From an uncultured Asticcacaulis sp. (GTDB taxonomy: Bacteria > Pseudomonadota > Alphaproteobacteria > Caulobacterales > Caulobacteraceae), in assembly GCA_946482045.1 (NCBI GenBank), contig CAMLPZ010000204.1, forward strand, positions 1-7,566: a stretch of DNA of 7,566 nt. Reading direction: 5' to 3'. Under the pieces are notes generated by a model. That model worked only from the letters and a program-made list of their open reading frames with translations. It did not search any database and was not told where the DNA came from. Below are positions 1-5,889 of the stretch, piece by piece; positions within the stretch are counted from its first letter, which is position 1; every line of letters begins with the position of its first letter. The position numbers were made by a program, and so were the translations under genes.

Positions 1-1873
1 CGTCCCAGCTGAACAAACTGCTGAAGCCGCTGAAGATGGTCGACCAGATATTGCCGCCTCCGCCCGAAGCGCTCGCCGAACCCGTGCTTCCGGTCCTGCC
101 GATGTTTCCGATGGAATCGATAATGCCCTTGATGCCTTGAGTGACGTAGGAGGCTGCGATTTGCCGGAAGGTGTTCGACAAGGCGTCACCAAGGTCCTGG
201 CCGCTGGCTATGGCCTGGCCGAGACTCCTGGCGATATCCTCTCCCAGTGCCGACAATTCGCTACGCGCCGGCGCTACGATCGAAGGTATATTGGCCATGG
301 TGTCGGTGACCACGGCTTCGACCTTCTTGGCATCGATGGACAGCTGGGTGATAGGTCCTTCGGCCTCGATATCCGGTTGCTTGACGATTTCGAAGGCCTT
401 GGCGCGCTTGGCTTCATCATTGGCGCATTTGCACGCCGTCTGGCGGGCGATATCGGGTAATGGATAAACCCTATCCGCTGACCTGCTGTGGGCCTTGCGG
501 GCTACATTGAGCTCGGCGACCTGCCGATTATAAGCAGCAGTAGCCTTATTATACTTTTCAGCCGACATCGTACCCTGATCATGGTCGGCCTTTATATCCT
601 TCCATAGCGCCTCCAGCTCTTCGCGCTTGCCATCTTCGGGAACTAGGGCGTCATATGCCCGATCGCCCGCCAGATGTATGTTTCTCGGAAGTTGATCGGC
701 CTTTTTCTTTCGTGCTTTGTCAGAACGTTCCTGTTCACGCCAAAACGCACCGTAAGATTCCTCGAAGGACACTGCTCTGATCTTGTTCATGCCAAAGCCG
801 ACGCTTTTGCCATGAAGGGCATTCCAATTTTCCAAAACGGCAGCATCGCTGAAGGCAGTGCCTTTCGGCTCAAATGCCAGGCTGATTTTTTTTCCGACAG
901 CGGCCCAGTAATCGGACCACGCGACAGTCCCTGCGTTAAGGATTTTGGTCAGGTTGGTAAGTTTGCCTTCAGCCTGGCCTACGCTGATCGCCACTTGGCC
1001 AAGCAAGGCTTCCTGAGCACCGGTCATATCATTCGACCGCGCCAGCGATATGATGTAGTCGCGCGTCTTGCCATCGATGCCGCCGACGCGATCGATCATA
1101 GTCTCGACGCCCTTGATCGGATCGGCAATGGATTCCGCCAGCTCCCTGTTGGCGGTCGTCATATCTTGGCCGGTTACAAGCGCATACTGTCTGCTGATTT
1201 CGATCATCTTGCCGATGACGTCAGAGCTTTCAATCCCCATTCGAGCATACTCAGTGGCCTGCTCACGGGCTGAGCTGATACTTATGCCTGCCGATCGGGC
1301 ATTTTCCTCGGCGAGAAGACCAAGCTGGTAACTTGTCAGGCCGGTTTGTTCGCCAACGCCCATCAAACTAAGCGACAGGTTATCTTGAGCCACTGCATAG
1401 TCCCGTGCCGAGACCGCGGCTCGGCTCACCACCTCGGTCAGAACCGTCACAGCAGTCGACGCCAAACTAGCAGGGTTGATCAGGCCGGCAACCGAAGCGC
1501 CCAATCCCGCAACACCGCCACTGGCCTCACCGGATTGCGCTGAAGCGACGCCAGCCGTTTCTGCGAACCGTGACAGTCCCCCTTCCGCAGAGGAAAATGC
1601 TTCGGAGATGCCGGCCGCCTTTTCCGACATCTTGCCAAAATTGCTCCCTGCATTTTTTGCTGCTTCAGCGGCCCTGCGCAGCGCTCCAGCGGCATTATTC
1701 GCAGATTGATCCACGCGCCTCATGCTGGCACTGGCGGATGCAACAACGGTCTCGACCCTGCTAACCGCCCGGGCAAGCCTGTCGGCGCTTGATGCCAACT
1801 GGTCGAGCACGACCTTTGCGCTTGTCAGGCTGTCGGTCTTCACGTGGAAACCCAATGTCGAGATGTCGCTCAT
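1..1873 (-). CDS. Tail tape measure protein, N-terminal 624 residues (C-terminus beyond left edge)
   Basis: The frame stays open from the ATG at 1873 to the left edge; I followed it codon by codon and found no stop. A strong Shine-Dalgarno, GGGAGGA, lies 5 bases before the ATG. The product begins MSDISTLGFHVKTDSLTSAK. Residues about 20-75 are Ala-rich and helical. Residues about 125-320 carry the pattern of the prophage tail-length tape measure family (PF06791 type): a hydrophobic stretch GLINPASLAS near 133, then a helical region ending in TGQDMTTANRELAESIADP and DYIISLARSNDMTGAQEALL. A charged, probably coiled region follows at about 370-520. The visible end is Gly/Ser-rich (SASGGGGNIWSTIFSGFSSL), as is common near the C-terminus of such proteins. 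In the family, this protein fills the tail tube, sets its length and is ejected with the DNA. At about 1.5 angstrom per residue, 624 residues imply a tail of at least about 94 nm (inference). GC content is lower than in the genes to the right. Confidence 0.9.
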   Translation of the reverse strand, partial: MSDISTLGFHVKTDSLTSAKVVLDQLASSADRLARAVSRVETVVASASASMRRVDQSANNAAGALRRAAEAAKNAGSNFGKMSEKAAGISEAFSSAEGGLSRFAETAGVASAQSGEASGGVAGLGASVAGLINPASLASTAVTVLTEVVSRAAVSARDYAVAQDNLSLSLMGVGEQTGLTSYQLGLLAEENARSAGISISSAREQATEYARMGIESSDVIGKMIEISRQYALVTGQDMTTANRELAESIADPIKGVETMIDRVGGIDGKTRDYIISLARSNDMTGAQEALLGQVAISVGQAEGKLTNLTKILNAGTVAWSDYWAAVGKKISLAFEPKGTAFSDAAVLENWNALHGKSVGFGMNKIRAVSFEESYGAFWREQERSDKARKKKADQLPRNIHLAGDRAYDALVPEDGKREELEALWKDIKADHDQGTMSAEKYNKATAAYNRQVAELNVARKAHSRSADRVYPLPDIARQTACKCANDEAKRAKAFEIVKQPDIEAEGPITQLSIDAKKVEAVVTDTMANIPSIVAPARSELSALGEDIARSLGQAIASGQDLGDALSNTFRQIAASYVTQGIKGIIDSIGNIGRTGSTGSASASGGGGNIWSTIFSGFSSLFSWD

Positions 1874-2033
1874 GAATCCTCCCTGTGCGAGTTCGGCGCG
1901 TCGGCGACAAGATCAGCCGCGCGCGAAAGCCAAAGTGTGTGAGATATTTTGAGTGAGGCCTGGCAGACTCTCTTGCTGGCTTATAAAGTCCGTGAGACAA
2001 CCGATCCGACAACACACCCGGGGACAACCGAAG
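1874..2033. promoter_or_regulatory. Divergent intergenic region between tape measure and lipoprotein genes
   Basis: These 160 bases lie between the start of the tape measure gene (minus) and the start of the lipoprotein gene (plus). They hold the tape measure ribosome binding site and the candidate plus-strand promoter listed separately. I see no convincing gene, terminator or operator palindrome here. I also see no clear minus-strand promoter, so the tape measure is most simply transcribed from the upstream late operon. Confidence 0.5.
1960..1987 (+). promoter_or_regulatory. Candidate sigma70-type promoter for the lipoprotein gene
   Basis: CTGGCA (1960-1965, 4/6 match to TTGACA) and TATAAA (1982-1987, 5/6 match to TATAAT) are separated by 16 bases, and the -10 box lies 46 bases before the ATG at 2034. 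The lipoprotein gene opposes all its neighbours and cannot use the tail transcript, so it needs a promoter of its own. Spacing is one base short of optimal and the -35 is weak. Confidence 0.4.
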
Positions 2034-2459
2034 ATGAACCGCAGACGTCGCAATTACCTGTTCAAAGGATGGTGCGCCGCCCTTGTCATGATCGGGACGG
2101 CCGCGTTGGCGGCCTGCACTCCTGCCGTCATAGATCCTCGTAAGCCGTCGATAGTTGAATTCGAAAAAGCCGTCCGCGATACCCTCAAGGACCCCGACAG
2201 CGCCAAATTCCGGGACGGGTATGTCTACCCCCAGTCGGACGGGTCATTCGTTGGCTGCGGGTCCGTTAACGCCAAAAATGGTTTTGGTGCCTATTCGGGT
2301 TACCGCCGTTTCATCGCGTCCAAGGGAAACGTGCTGTTTGACGGCGGCACCGCGCAAAACATCGCGAATTTCGACGTCGACTGGATCACACGCTGTCGCG
2401 ACAACACGCCACCGTCGTACAGCAACGCTTCCGGTTCGCCCTTCCACTCATACAAATAG
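2034..2459 (+). CDS. Small prophage lipoprotein with conserved CG...N..G.Y.G(F/Y) core (moron)
   Basis: A 141-aa protein, the only plus-strand gene here. I chose the ATG at 2034 because it gives a classical lipoprotein signal: MNRRRR, a hydrophobic stretch at about 12-27 and a lipobox LAAC with the acylated Cys at residue 28. Upstream in-frame starts would bury this signal. The ribosome binding site is weak (GGGGA about 10 bases upstream). Residue 29 is Thr, not Asp, so the outer membrane is the expected site. The mature part has a KAVRDTLKDPDSAKFRD block (45-61), then CGSVNAKNGFGAYSGYRRF (75-93) and a second Cys at 121. This layout matches the two membrane-anchored proteins encoded at 2467-2850 and 2872-3252, so I infer one family with a periplasmic Cys75-Cys121 disulphide. 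Its stop lies 7 bases from the stop of the convergent gene, leaving no room for a terminator. The setting suggests lysogenic conversion or exclusion of other phages, but the function is unknown. Confidence 0.8.
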   Translation: MNRRRRNYLFKGWCAALVMIGTAALAACTPAVIDPRKPSIVEFEKAVRDTLKDPDSAKFRDGYVYPQSDGSFVGCGSVNAKNGFGAYSGYRRFIASKGNVLFDGGTAQNIANFDVDWITRCRDNTPPSYSNASGSPFHSYK

Positions 2460-2466
2460 ACCCCGA

Positions 2467-2850
2467 TCAATATCCCCTGGCCATACACCTGTCATAGTTA
2501 TCTTGCCAGGATTCGAGCTTCCTTTTGTCTAGCTGTTCGAAGTCACTTCCGACGATTACCTCAGGCTTCAGTTCGACCCCACCGACCCTCCGCCAATAGA
2601 AGGACTGGAACCCGGTATATCCGCCGCGGTCATTTGTGATACTGATCTCGCCGCATACATTGCCAACGAGAGTCGCCTTAATATTCTGAAACTCGGCGGA
2701 CGCCCGCTCCGGCAGGCTTGCAACGATCAGCCGTTTCGCCTCGGCCTTAACGCGCATGGCCGTCCACAAATGCGCGGTAAACCAGTAACCGACCGCCAGC
2801 ACCAAAAATGCGGCCACACCGCCGACAATAAACAGATTGCGCTTTGTCAC
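2467..2850 (-). CDS. Membrane-anchored small protein B of the three-member envelope family
   Basis: A 127-aa protein starting at GTG (2850), preceded by AGGGGA 7 bases upstream. The start is supported by alignment with the neighbouring paralogue (MTKRNL against MSKRNL). Lys3 and Arg4 precede a single hydrophobic segment at about 6-25 (VGGVAAFLVLAVGYWF), which predicts N-in topology with the rest in the periplasm. The soluble part has AEAKRLIVASLPERASAEF (36-54), then CGEISITNDRGGYTGF (66-81), GGVELKPE (90-97) and a C-terminal Cys122 in RCMARGY. The pair Cys66/Cys122 is conserved in the paralogue and matches the Cys pair of the lipoprotein. By hand count 39 of 61 core residues are identical to the protein encoded at 2872-3252, from which 21 bases separate it, so a tandem duplication is likely. 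I recognise no named function. It is probably accessory, because it interrupts the usual chaperone-tape measure adjacency. Confidence 0.8.
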   Translation of the reverse strand: MTKRNLFIVGGVAAFLVLAVGYWFTAHLWTAMRVKAEAKRLIVASLPERASAEFQNIKATLVGNVCGEISITNDRGGYTGFQSFYWRRVGGVELKPEVIVGSDFEQLDKRKLESWQDNYDRCMARGY

Positions 2851-2871
2851 GAGAATATCCCCTGATGCGGC

Positions 2872-3252
2872 CTATATGCCGTTGGCCATGCAATCGGAAT
2901 ATTTTCTTTCCCAAAATTCCTGTTCAAGCTTCTGAACACTTTCGAGATCCGACCCAGTCTCTATCTCTGGCTTCAGCTCGACCCCACCAATGCGCTCCCA
3001 GATAAAGGGCTCAAACCCTCTGTATCCGCCCTGACCATTGGTAACATTGATTTCACCACAGATTCGATCTGTGTAATAACCTTTCAGGTTCCGGAACTCG
3101 ACCGACGCACGCTCGGGAAGACTGGCAATAATAAGCTTCTTCGCCTCTCCCTTTGCCAGCGCGACATTGAGGGGCCCTATGCCAAACCACCATGCGGCGA
3201 CCAGGACCAGAAATATCACCCCGCCACCAATAATCAGATTACGCTTTGACAT
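2872..3252 (-). CDS. Membrane-anchored small protein A of the three-member envelope family
   Basis: A 126-aa protein. I chose the ATG at 3252 (MSKRNL) because GGGAGG lies 6 bases upstream and because it aligns with the start of the paralogue encoded at 2467-2850. An in-frame extension to 3291 adds MRRVSWRGEWEAS, which has no counterpart there. The N-terminus is positive (Lys3, Arg4), followed by one membrane segment at about 6-24 (IIGGGVIFLVLVAAWWF), so the remainder should be periplasmic. The core has GEAKKLIIASLPERASVEF (35-53), then CGEINVTNGQGGYRGF (65-80), GGVELKPE (89-96) and Cys121 near the C-terminus. It is the first of the two tandem genes and begins 48 bases after the chaperone stop, so it could be read with the late tail operon. 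One 60-base line inside it (2881-2940) is only about 40% GC by hand count, against 65-70% in lines from the tail and spike genes. That suggests separate acquisition. Function unknown. Confidence 0.8.
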   Translation of the reverse strand: MSKRNLIIGGGVIFLVLVAAWWFGIGPLNVALAKGEAKKLIIASLPERASVEFRNLKGYYTDRICGEINVTNGQGGYRGFEPFIWERIGGVELKPEIETGSDLESVQKLEQEFWERKYSDCMANGI

Positions 3253-3300
3253 GGACGCCTCCCACTCTCCACGCCAGCTAACCCGCCGCAACGCACCAAG

Positions 3301-3591
3301 TCAACCTTCCCGTGTCCTGACCGCCTCCATCCAGGCGCAGTCCATCGCCTGAATCAGCCGGTTGAACGGATCGAAGTCATCCGGCCCATCCAGCCCGTAC
3401 ATCGCCGCATAACGGGCAACGGCCGAAAACGGGATTGGCGCCGCCCCGAACCCCACGGGCCTGTCCCCCATCAGGGCAAAGAAGGCGTCGATCATCCACT
3501 CCGCCCCCGGCAGCATCACCGGCGGCGCGATCTCCGCGGGCGGATCACGGCCGTGGTCGACGAACCAGGCATAGGCCTCCAGGTGTTTCAT
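3301..3591 (-). CDS. Tail assembly chaperone, T-like frame (C-terminal part of the G-T fusion)
   Basis: A 96-aa frame if counted from the ATG at 3591, which overlaps the TGA of the preceding gene (ATGA, 3591-3588). Recognisable blocks are WMIDAFFALMGDRPVGFGAA (32-51), PIPFSAVARYAAMYG (52-66) and DDFDPFNRLIQAMDCAW (71-87). These resemble the small second chaperone frame found before tape measure genes in alphaproteobacterial siphoviruses. The same frame is open upstream as far as the slippery heptamer at 3621-3615, adding LRSAIQWR before the Met, so it is most likely made as the C-terminal part of a fusion. No good ribosome binding site precedes the ATG: the nearest GGAG is 16 bases away, and the start directly abuts a stable hairpin. 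Stand-alone translation by termination-reinitiation at ATGA is possible but looks secondary. In the family the fusion recruits tail tube subunits onto the tape measure and is absent from the finished virion. Confidence 0.82.
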   Translation of the reverse strand: MKHLEAYAWFVDHGRDPPAEIAPPVMLPGAEWMIDAFFALMGDRPVGFGAAPIPFSAVARYAAMYGLDGPDDFDPFNRLIQAMDCAWMEAVRTREG

Positions 3592-4025
3592 GCGCCACTG
3601 GATGGCGCTCCGGAGTTTTTTTCCAGCGCCGCCTGCACACCGGTATTGTTGCGGTCGACACTGTGCGCCGCCCAGGTAACCCAGTCGGCGAACTCCTCGT
3701 AATCGGGATCGAGCAGGAACTGCTCCGCCGTCTCCTTGGCGTAAGGCAAAGGCTCGCCACCCGACGTCAGCCCCTCCCAGTCAATGAGTACGACCTCAAG
3801 CAGCGTTTCGCACAGGATGCGGCGCAACGCCCCGTTATTCAGCATGCCGTCCGCTTCGCGGTCGCTGTCGGGCGCCGCCCGCTCCCGCTTGGCGCGAAAG
3901 GCGCGCGCGGCGGCGCAGGTCAGCCCGCGCACCCTCAGCCGCGCGTCGCTCAGCCCCGGAATGTCGTCCACCCACTGGCCGGCGGCGATCACCGCGCTGT
4001 TCTTTTTAATCGATTGAATATCCAT
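3301..4025 (-). CDS. G-T tail assembly chaperone fusion made by -1 frameshift (predicted)
   Basis: Predicted product of 241 aa: residues 1-137 come from the first chaperone frame, ending ...QAALEKN. The ribosome then slips back one base on A AAA AAC (3621-3615) and adds 104 residues starting LRSAIQWRMKHLEAY, up to the TGA at 3301-3303. The phase is exact: base 3621 is a third codon position, and 3615 is a whole number of codons before the ATG at 3591 in the new frame, with no stop between. Lambda makes gpG and gpGT the same way, and such frameshifts are widely conserved between the tail tube and tape measure genes of long-tailed phages. Frameshift efficiency cannot be judged from sequence alone. 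Confidence 0.72.
3578..3621 (-). promoter_or_regulatory. -1 programmed ribosomal frameshift signal: slippery heptamer plus hairpin
   Basis: Reading on the minus strand, the heptamer A AAA AAC (3621-3615) fits X XXY YYZ in the frame of the first chaperone. A 6-base spacer (TCCGGA, 3614-3609) follows, then a perfect stem GCGCCA/TGGCGC (3608-3603 with 3597-3592) around a 5-base loop TCCAG. The loop is complementary to CTGGA at 3582-3578, so an H-type pseudoknot is possible. If the second stem is limited to CCAG/CTGG, the first loop is one base and the other is the nine-base, A-rich ATGAAACAC. Spacer length and stem position are as expected for a stimulator. It sits at the junction of two chaperone frames, where such signals are known. 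Confidence 0.82.
3588..4025 (-). CDS. Tail assembly chaperone, G-like
   Basis: A 145-aa protein starting at the ATG at 4025, with AGAGGA about 7 bases upstream. Visible blocks are GQWVDDIPGLSDARLRVRGL (16-35), a basic stretch ARAFRAKRERA (40-50), LLEVVLIDWEGLTSGGEPLP (75-94) and an acidic DPDYEEFADWV (107-117). They fit the small tail assembly chaperone family seen just after the tail tube gene in alphaproteobacterial siphoviruses. Length is close to lambda gpG (140 aa). These proteins coat the tape measure during tail assembly, probably through interactions along its helices, and are lost before the tail is complete. The last eight residues (SGAPSSGA) lie beyond the slippery heptamer and are present only when the ribosome does not slip. 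The stop overlaps the next ATG by ATGA. Confidence 0.85.
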   Translation of the reverse strand: MDIQSIKKNSAVIAAGQWVDDIPGLSDARLRVRGLTCAAARAFRAKRERAAPDSDREADGMLNNGALRRILCETLLEVVLIDWEGLTSGGEPLPYAKETAEQFLLDPDYEEFADWVTWAAHSVDRNNTGVQAALEKNSGAPSSGA

Positions 4026-4131
4026 TGAAGTGTCCTCTGTCGGAAAGGTTCGGGGAGAGCGCCGACACCACCCTCCCCTGGCCGCCTCCCGAAGGCTGCG
4101 GATTCTTGTCCCGGTGCCGGACCGGTTCGCC

Positions 4132-4611
4132 TTAGGCGTCGTCGGCCGGGACCTCGACGATGTTCGAGTTCGGAGCGATGTTGAACGTGATCATCGACGC
4201 CGTATTGGCCTCCCCGCCCTGGTCGGTCTTCGACAGGACCAGGCCGATGAAATAGAGGGTGGTTGGCGTGCCGCCCGGAGGCGCGTCGTCCTTGACCAGC
4301 TTGAACGCGTAGTTGGAATGGCTGTCGGCGGCGGCCTTCAGCGCCAACTGACCCGGATCGGTGGCGATGGCGGCGAAACGATGCTCACCAGCCGGCGACC
4401 GACGCGTGCCCTTTTGCACCACGGTGCGGCCGCGATTGATGAGGTCGGTCGCGATTTCCGCCGATTGATCACCCAGCGGCGGACGGCTGGCATAGCCGTC
4501 GACCAGCACCCAGGTCTGCGACGTGAAATCGGCCGCGACGTGATCGGCCGCCTTGTCGTTAAGCACGCCGCCGATATACAGTTTCTCACCGGCCACTTTT
4601 TGAAGCGCCAT
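4132..4611 (-). CDS. Major tail tube protein
   Basis: A 159-aa protein starting at the ATG at 4611, with AAAGGA about 8 bases upstream. It begins MALQKVAGEKLYIGG. The middle holds RTVVQKGTRRSPAGEHRFAA (62-81), then DPGQLALKAAADSHSNYAFKL (85-105) and TLYFIGLVLSKTDQGG (117-132). These match the general layout of siphoviral tail tube proteins (Phage_tail_3/gpV type): a beta-rich core in which the DPGQ.AL.AA...NYAFK stretch is usually well conserved. Hexameric rings of this protein stack around the tape measure to form the tube. Its position between the terminator/spike genes and the chaperones is the expected one. The 105 bases between it and the chaperone gene contain only short GC-rich inverted repeats. 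Confidence 0.88.
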   Translation of the reverse strand: MALQKVAGEKLYIGGVLNDKAADHVAADFTSQTWVLVDGYASRPPLGDQSAEIATDLINRGRTVVQKGTRRSPAGEHRFAAIATDPGQLALKAAADSHSNYAFKLVKDDAPPGGTPTTLYFIGLVLSKTDQGGEANTASMITFNIAPNSNIVEVPADDA

Positions 4612-4668
4612 ATCAGTATCCTTTCGATGAAGGGTTAGGATTGCGCCGCAGCGCGTTGAAAATTATGA

Positions 4669-5889
4669 CTATCCTGCCACGCAGGCAAAGGGCGACCAAA
4701 GCCGGATGCGGAAATCGACCGGGCCTGCGGCCATCCGGCAATAAAAGCCGAACGCCTGGAAGGTGCTTGCGGCGTTTTCTTTCACCGGCGGAACCCGGAC
4801 AAAGCCCGTGAACCTCCAGTTCAGCGCCCCGGAACTGGACGCCGTATGATCTTTCCTGAACACGTAGGCATCACCGGTCGCGACGGACCAGCCCGTCAGA
4901 CCAACGGCATCGCCGGTGCCCGCCGCATTGCCGATATCGACGAACAGCCCGCCTTCGACCCACTGCCCGGCCGCCAGCGCCAGCTCCGATATGTTCCTGG
5001 ATAGCCTCAGGTCGCTGACGGCGCTGGTCGCGGATCCGCTGCCGAGAAATTCGAAGACGCGGGTCCCGCCGATATCCAGTACCGAGGCCTTGACCGTGGC
5101 CCCGGAGCCGTTGCTGATCGTCCAGCCATTTGGAACGACGCTGTCGGCAGTGAAGCCGGTCGTATAGGCGGCCGGTGTGGCGAAGGTCGGGTTGGGCACA
5201 ACGTTGGCGCCAGGCATCAGGCTCAGATAGTCCGACGCCTGGAATGACAGGGCCGTGACGATGTTGCCGGTAATGACGCGCATGCCGGCGACCGTCGGAT
5301 GAATCCCGTCCGCCTGAATAAGCGCGGGCATCACGGCGGGATCGAACGTGGCGTCGTAATTGACAACGGCGGCCAGACCGTGCGTTCCGACCTGACCCGC
5401 CGCCCAGGCGTTGAAGGCCTTGCGTTTGTCTTCGTTGCCGGCGTTCAGGCCCACCGTGTCGATCCGCTTCAATATGCAGGAATAGATGACCTTGACGCCG
5501 CGGCTGTTCCACGCGTCGCAGTAGGCCAGGAAATCGCTTCGCATCTGGCTTTCAGGCGTCGGCGACATATCGTTGGTGCCGCAATGAAAGACGATGTGGG
5601 TTACGGCCGGATCGGCAGAAAAGGCCGCCGCGACATTCAGTGTCTGGTCGGCGATCTTCTTTCCACCGACGCCGATCGTGCCGGGACGCGCATTGGGCGG
5701 CGGCGGGTAGGCGTTTGCGACGAAGGTCATCCGTCCCCCCGTCCGCACGGCCAGGTGCCCCGCCAGCGACAGGCCGTCCGTTTCCGCGGAAATCGAGTCT
5801 CCGTCACACAGGAAGACCGCGTTCGACGGTATGGCAAGCCCCGCCGCCCTCGACCGCGGCGCACCCGTGCCCAAACCTAAACCCAGCAT
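4669..5889 (-). CDS. SGNH/GDSL hydrolase with C-terminal carbohydrate-binding-like domain; probable head-spike fibre
   Basis: A 406-aa protein. I chose the ATG at 5889 because it overlaps the spike-base stop as TGATG (one shared base), the usual sign of translational coupling; an upstream in-frame start would run deep into that gene. A Gly/Leu-rich N-terminus (MLGLGLGTG) is followed by an SGNH domain at about 22-215. All four blocks are present: CDGDSIS with Ser32 as nucleophile, a block II Gly in IGVGGKKIAD (72-81), CGTND with Asn106, and DGIHPT with Asp194/His197. The catalytic set is therefore intact. Residues about 228-406 begin NVVPNPTF, are rich in alternating hydrophobic residues and look like a beta-sandwich carbohydrate-binding module. 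The likely role is to bind and de-esterify (for example O-deacetylate) a host surface polysaccharide. Because it follows a Rcc01079-like spike base, it probably fills the role of the RcGTA head-spike fibre Rcc01080 (inference). A tail-borne enzyme is the alternative. Confidence 0.82.
   Translation of the reverse strand: MLGLGLGTGAPRSRAAGLAIPSNAVFLCDGDSISAETDGLSLAGHLAVRTGGRMTFVANAYPPPPNARPGTIGVGGKKIADQTLNVAAAFSADPAVTHIVFHCGTNDMSPTPESQMRSDFLAYCDAWNSRGVKVIYSCILKRIDTVGLNAGNEDKRKAFNAWAAGQVGTHGLAAVVNYDATFDPAVMPALIQADGIHPTVAGMRVITGNIVTALSFQASDYLSLMPGANVVPNPTFATPAAYTTGFTADSVVPNGWTISNGSGATVKASVLDIGGTRVFEFLGSGSATSAVSDLRLSRNISELALAAGQWVEGGLFVDIGNAAGTGDAVGLTGWSVATGDAYVFRKDHTASSSGALNWRFTGFVRVPPVKENAASTFQAFGFYCRMAAGPVDFRIRLWSPFACVAG

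Noticed and set aside
886..893. A run of eight A on the minus strand (GGA AAA AAA ATC) inside the tape measure gene, also fitting a slippery heptamer A AAA AAA.
   Set aside because: Frame 0 stays open on both sides. A -1 slip would meet a stop after only five codons (AAT CAG CCT GGC ATT TGA), I noted no stem just downstream, and a truncated tape measure has no known role.
1961..1978. TGGCAGAC...TTGCTG resembling a sigma54 -24/-12 promoter upstream of the lipoprotein.
   Set aside because: The GG and GC elements are one base too far apart (13 instead of 12), and sigma54 promoters are very strict about this spacing.
4026..4131. Short GC-rich inverted repeats between tail tube and chaperone genes, such as CCGGT/ACCGG and GCCT/AGGC on the minus strand.
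   Set aside because: Stems of only 4-5 bp without a following T tract; not a supportable terminator, and the operon should continue through here.
3435..4638. Long open frames on the plus strand opposite the chaperone and tail tube genes (197 and 202 codons).
   Set aside because: They are antisense shadows of well-recognised genes in GC-rich DNA, are rich in Arg and Pro, and have no recognisable domain.
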